From an uncultured Prevotella sp. (GTDB lineage: Bacteria; Bacteroidota; Bacteroidia; Bacteroidales; Bacteroidaceae), in contig CAJLYG010000193.1 in the NCBI GenBank assembly GCA_905210845.1, forward strand, positions 1-5,969: a stretch of 5,969 nucleotides of DNA, written 5' to 3'. Of the stretch, positions 5,924 to 5,969 are shown in pieces (within the stretch, counting starts at the first letter, position 1; each line of letters opens with the position of its first letter). Both the position numbers and the translations under genes were made by a program. The notes below the pieces were generated by a model. That model was given only the letters and a program-made list of their open reading frames with translations. It made no database searches and was not told where the DNA came from.

Positions 5924-5969
5924 GGGCGTTTAGCTCAGCTGGTTTAGAGCATCTGCCTTACAAGCAGAG
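5924..5969 (+). tRNA. tRNA-Val (anticodon UAC), second copy, cut by window end
   Basis: These 46 bases are identical to the first 46 bases of the tRNA at 5201, from the 5' acceptor strand GGGCGTT through the D arm, anticodon loop CTTACAA (anticodon TAC at 5959-5961) and the 3' anticodon stem. The window ends before the variable loop, so the rest of the cloverleaf, CCA and any terminator cannot be seen. Confidence 0.93.

Overview
The window looks like a piece of a Bacteroidales (Bacteroidota) chromosome. The evidence is an OstA-like protein followed by a small membrane protein and mutL, an OmpA-family porin with a typical Bacteroidota signal peptide ending in AQ, promoters of the Bacteroidota type (TTTG, about 20 bp, TAnnTTTG), and start codons without clear Shine-Dalgarno sequences. 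Base composition of the core genes is balanced, while the transposase remnant near the right end is visibly more A/T rich. I cannot name the genus.

Region 1 (2-3637) is a compact, same-strand cluster. It holds the 3' part of an OstA/LptA-like envelope protein gene, a 95-codon gene for a small C-terminally anchored membrane protein (start and stop overlap as ATGA), and a complete mutL beginning one base after the previous stop. The spacing implies translational coupling and one transcript joining outer-membrane biogenesis with mismatch repair. The MutL C-terminal domain has a degenerate endonuclease motif but keeps a beta-clamp-binding motif.

Region 2 (3638-5030) is a separate transcription unit. 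A -7 box at 3733-3740 and a short leader with a hairpin precede a 382-residue OmpA-family protein (signal peptide, N-terminal barrel domain, coiled linker, peptidoglycan-binding domain). A very long hairpin with a short T run just after the stop probably terminates it. Decayed repeats of roughly 46 bp lie between this gene and the tRNA region.

Region 3 (5031-5969) is a tRNA locus with accessory debris. A complete tRNA-Val(UAC) gene with its own promoter and a strong UUCG-loop terminator is followed by eight contiguous 22-bp tandem repeats organised as 44-bp dimers. Next comes a 5'-truncated, frameshifted IS30-family transposase remnant, then a second tRNA-Val promoter and the first 46 bases of an identical tRNA-Val, cut by the window edge. 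The 22-bp array and the duplicated tRNA-Val units flanking repeat and IS debris are the least ordinary parts. I see no convincing new multi-gene system here.
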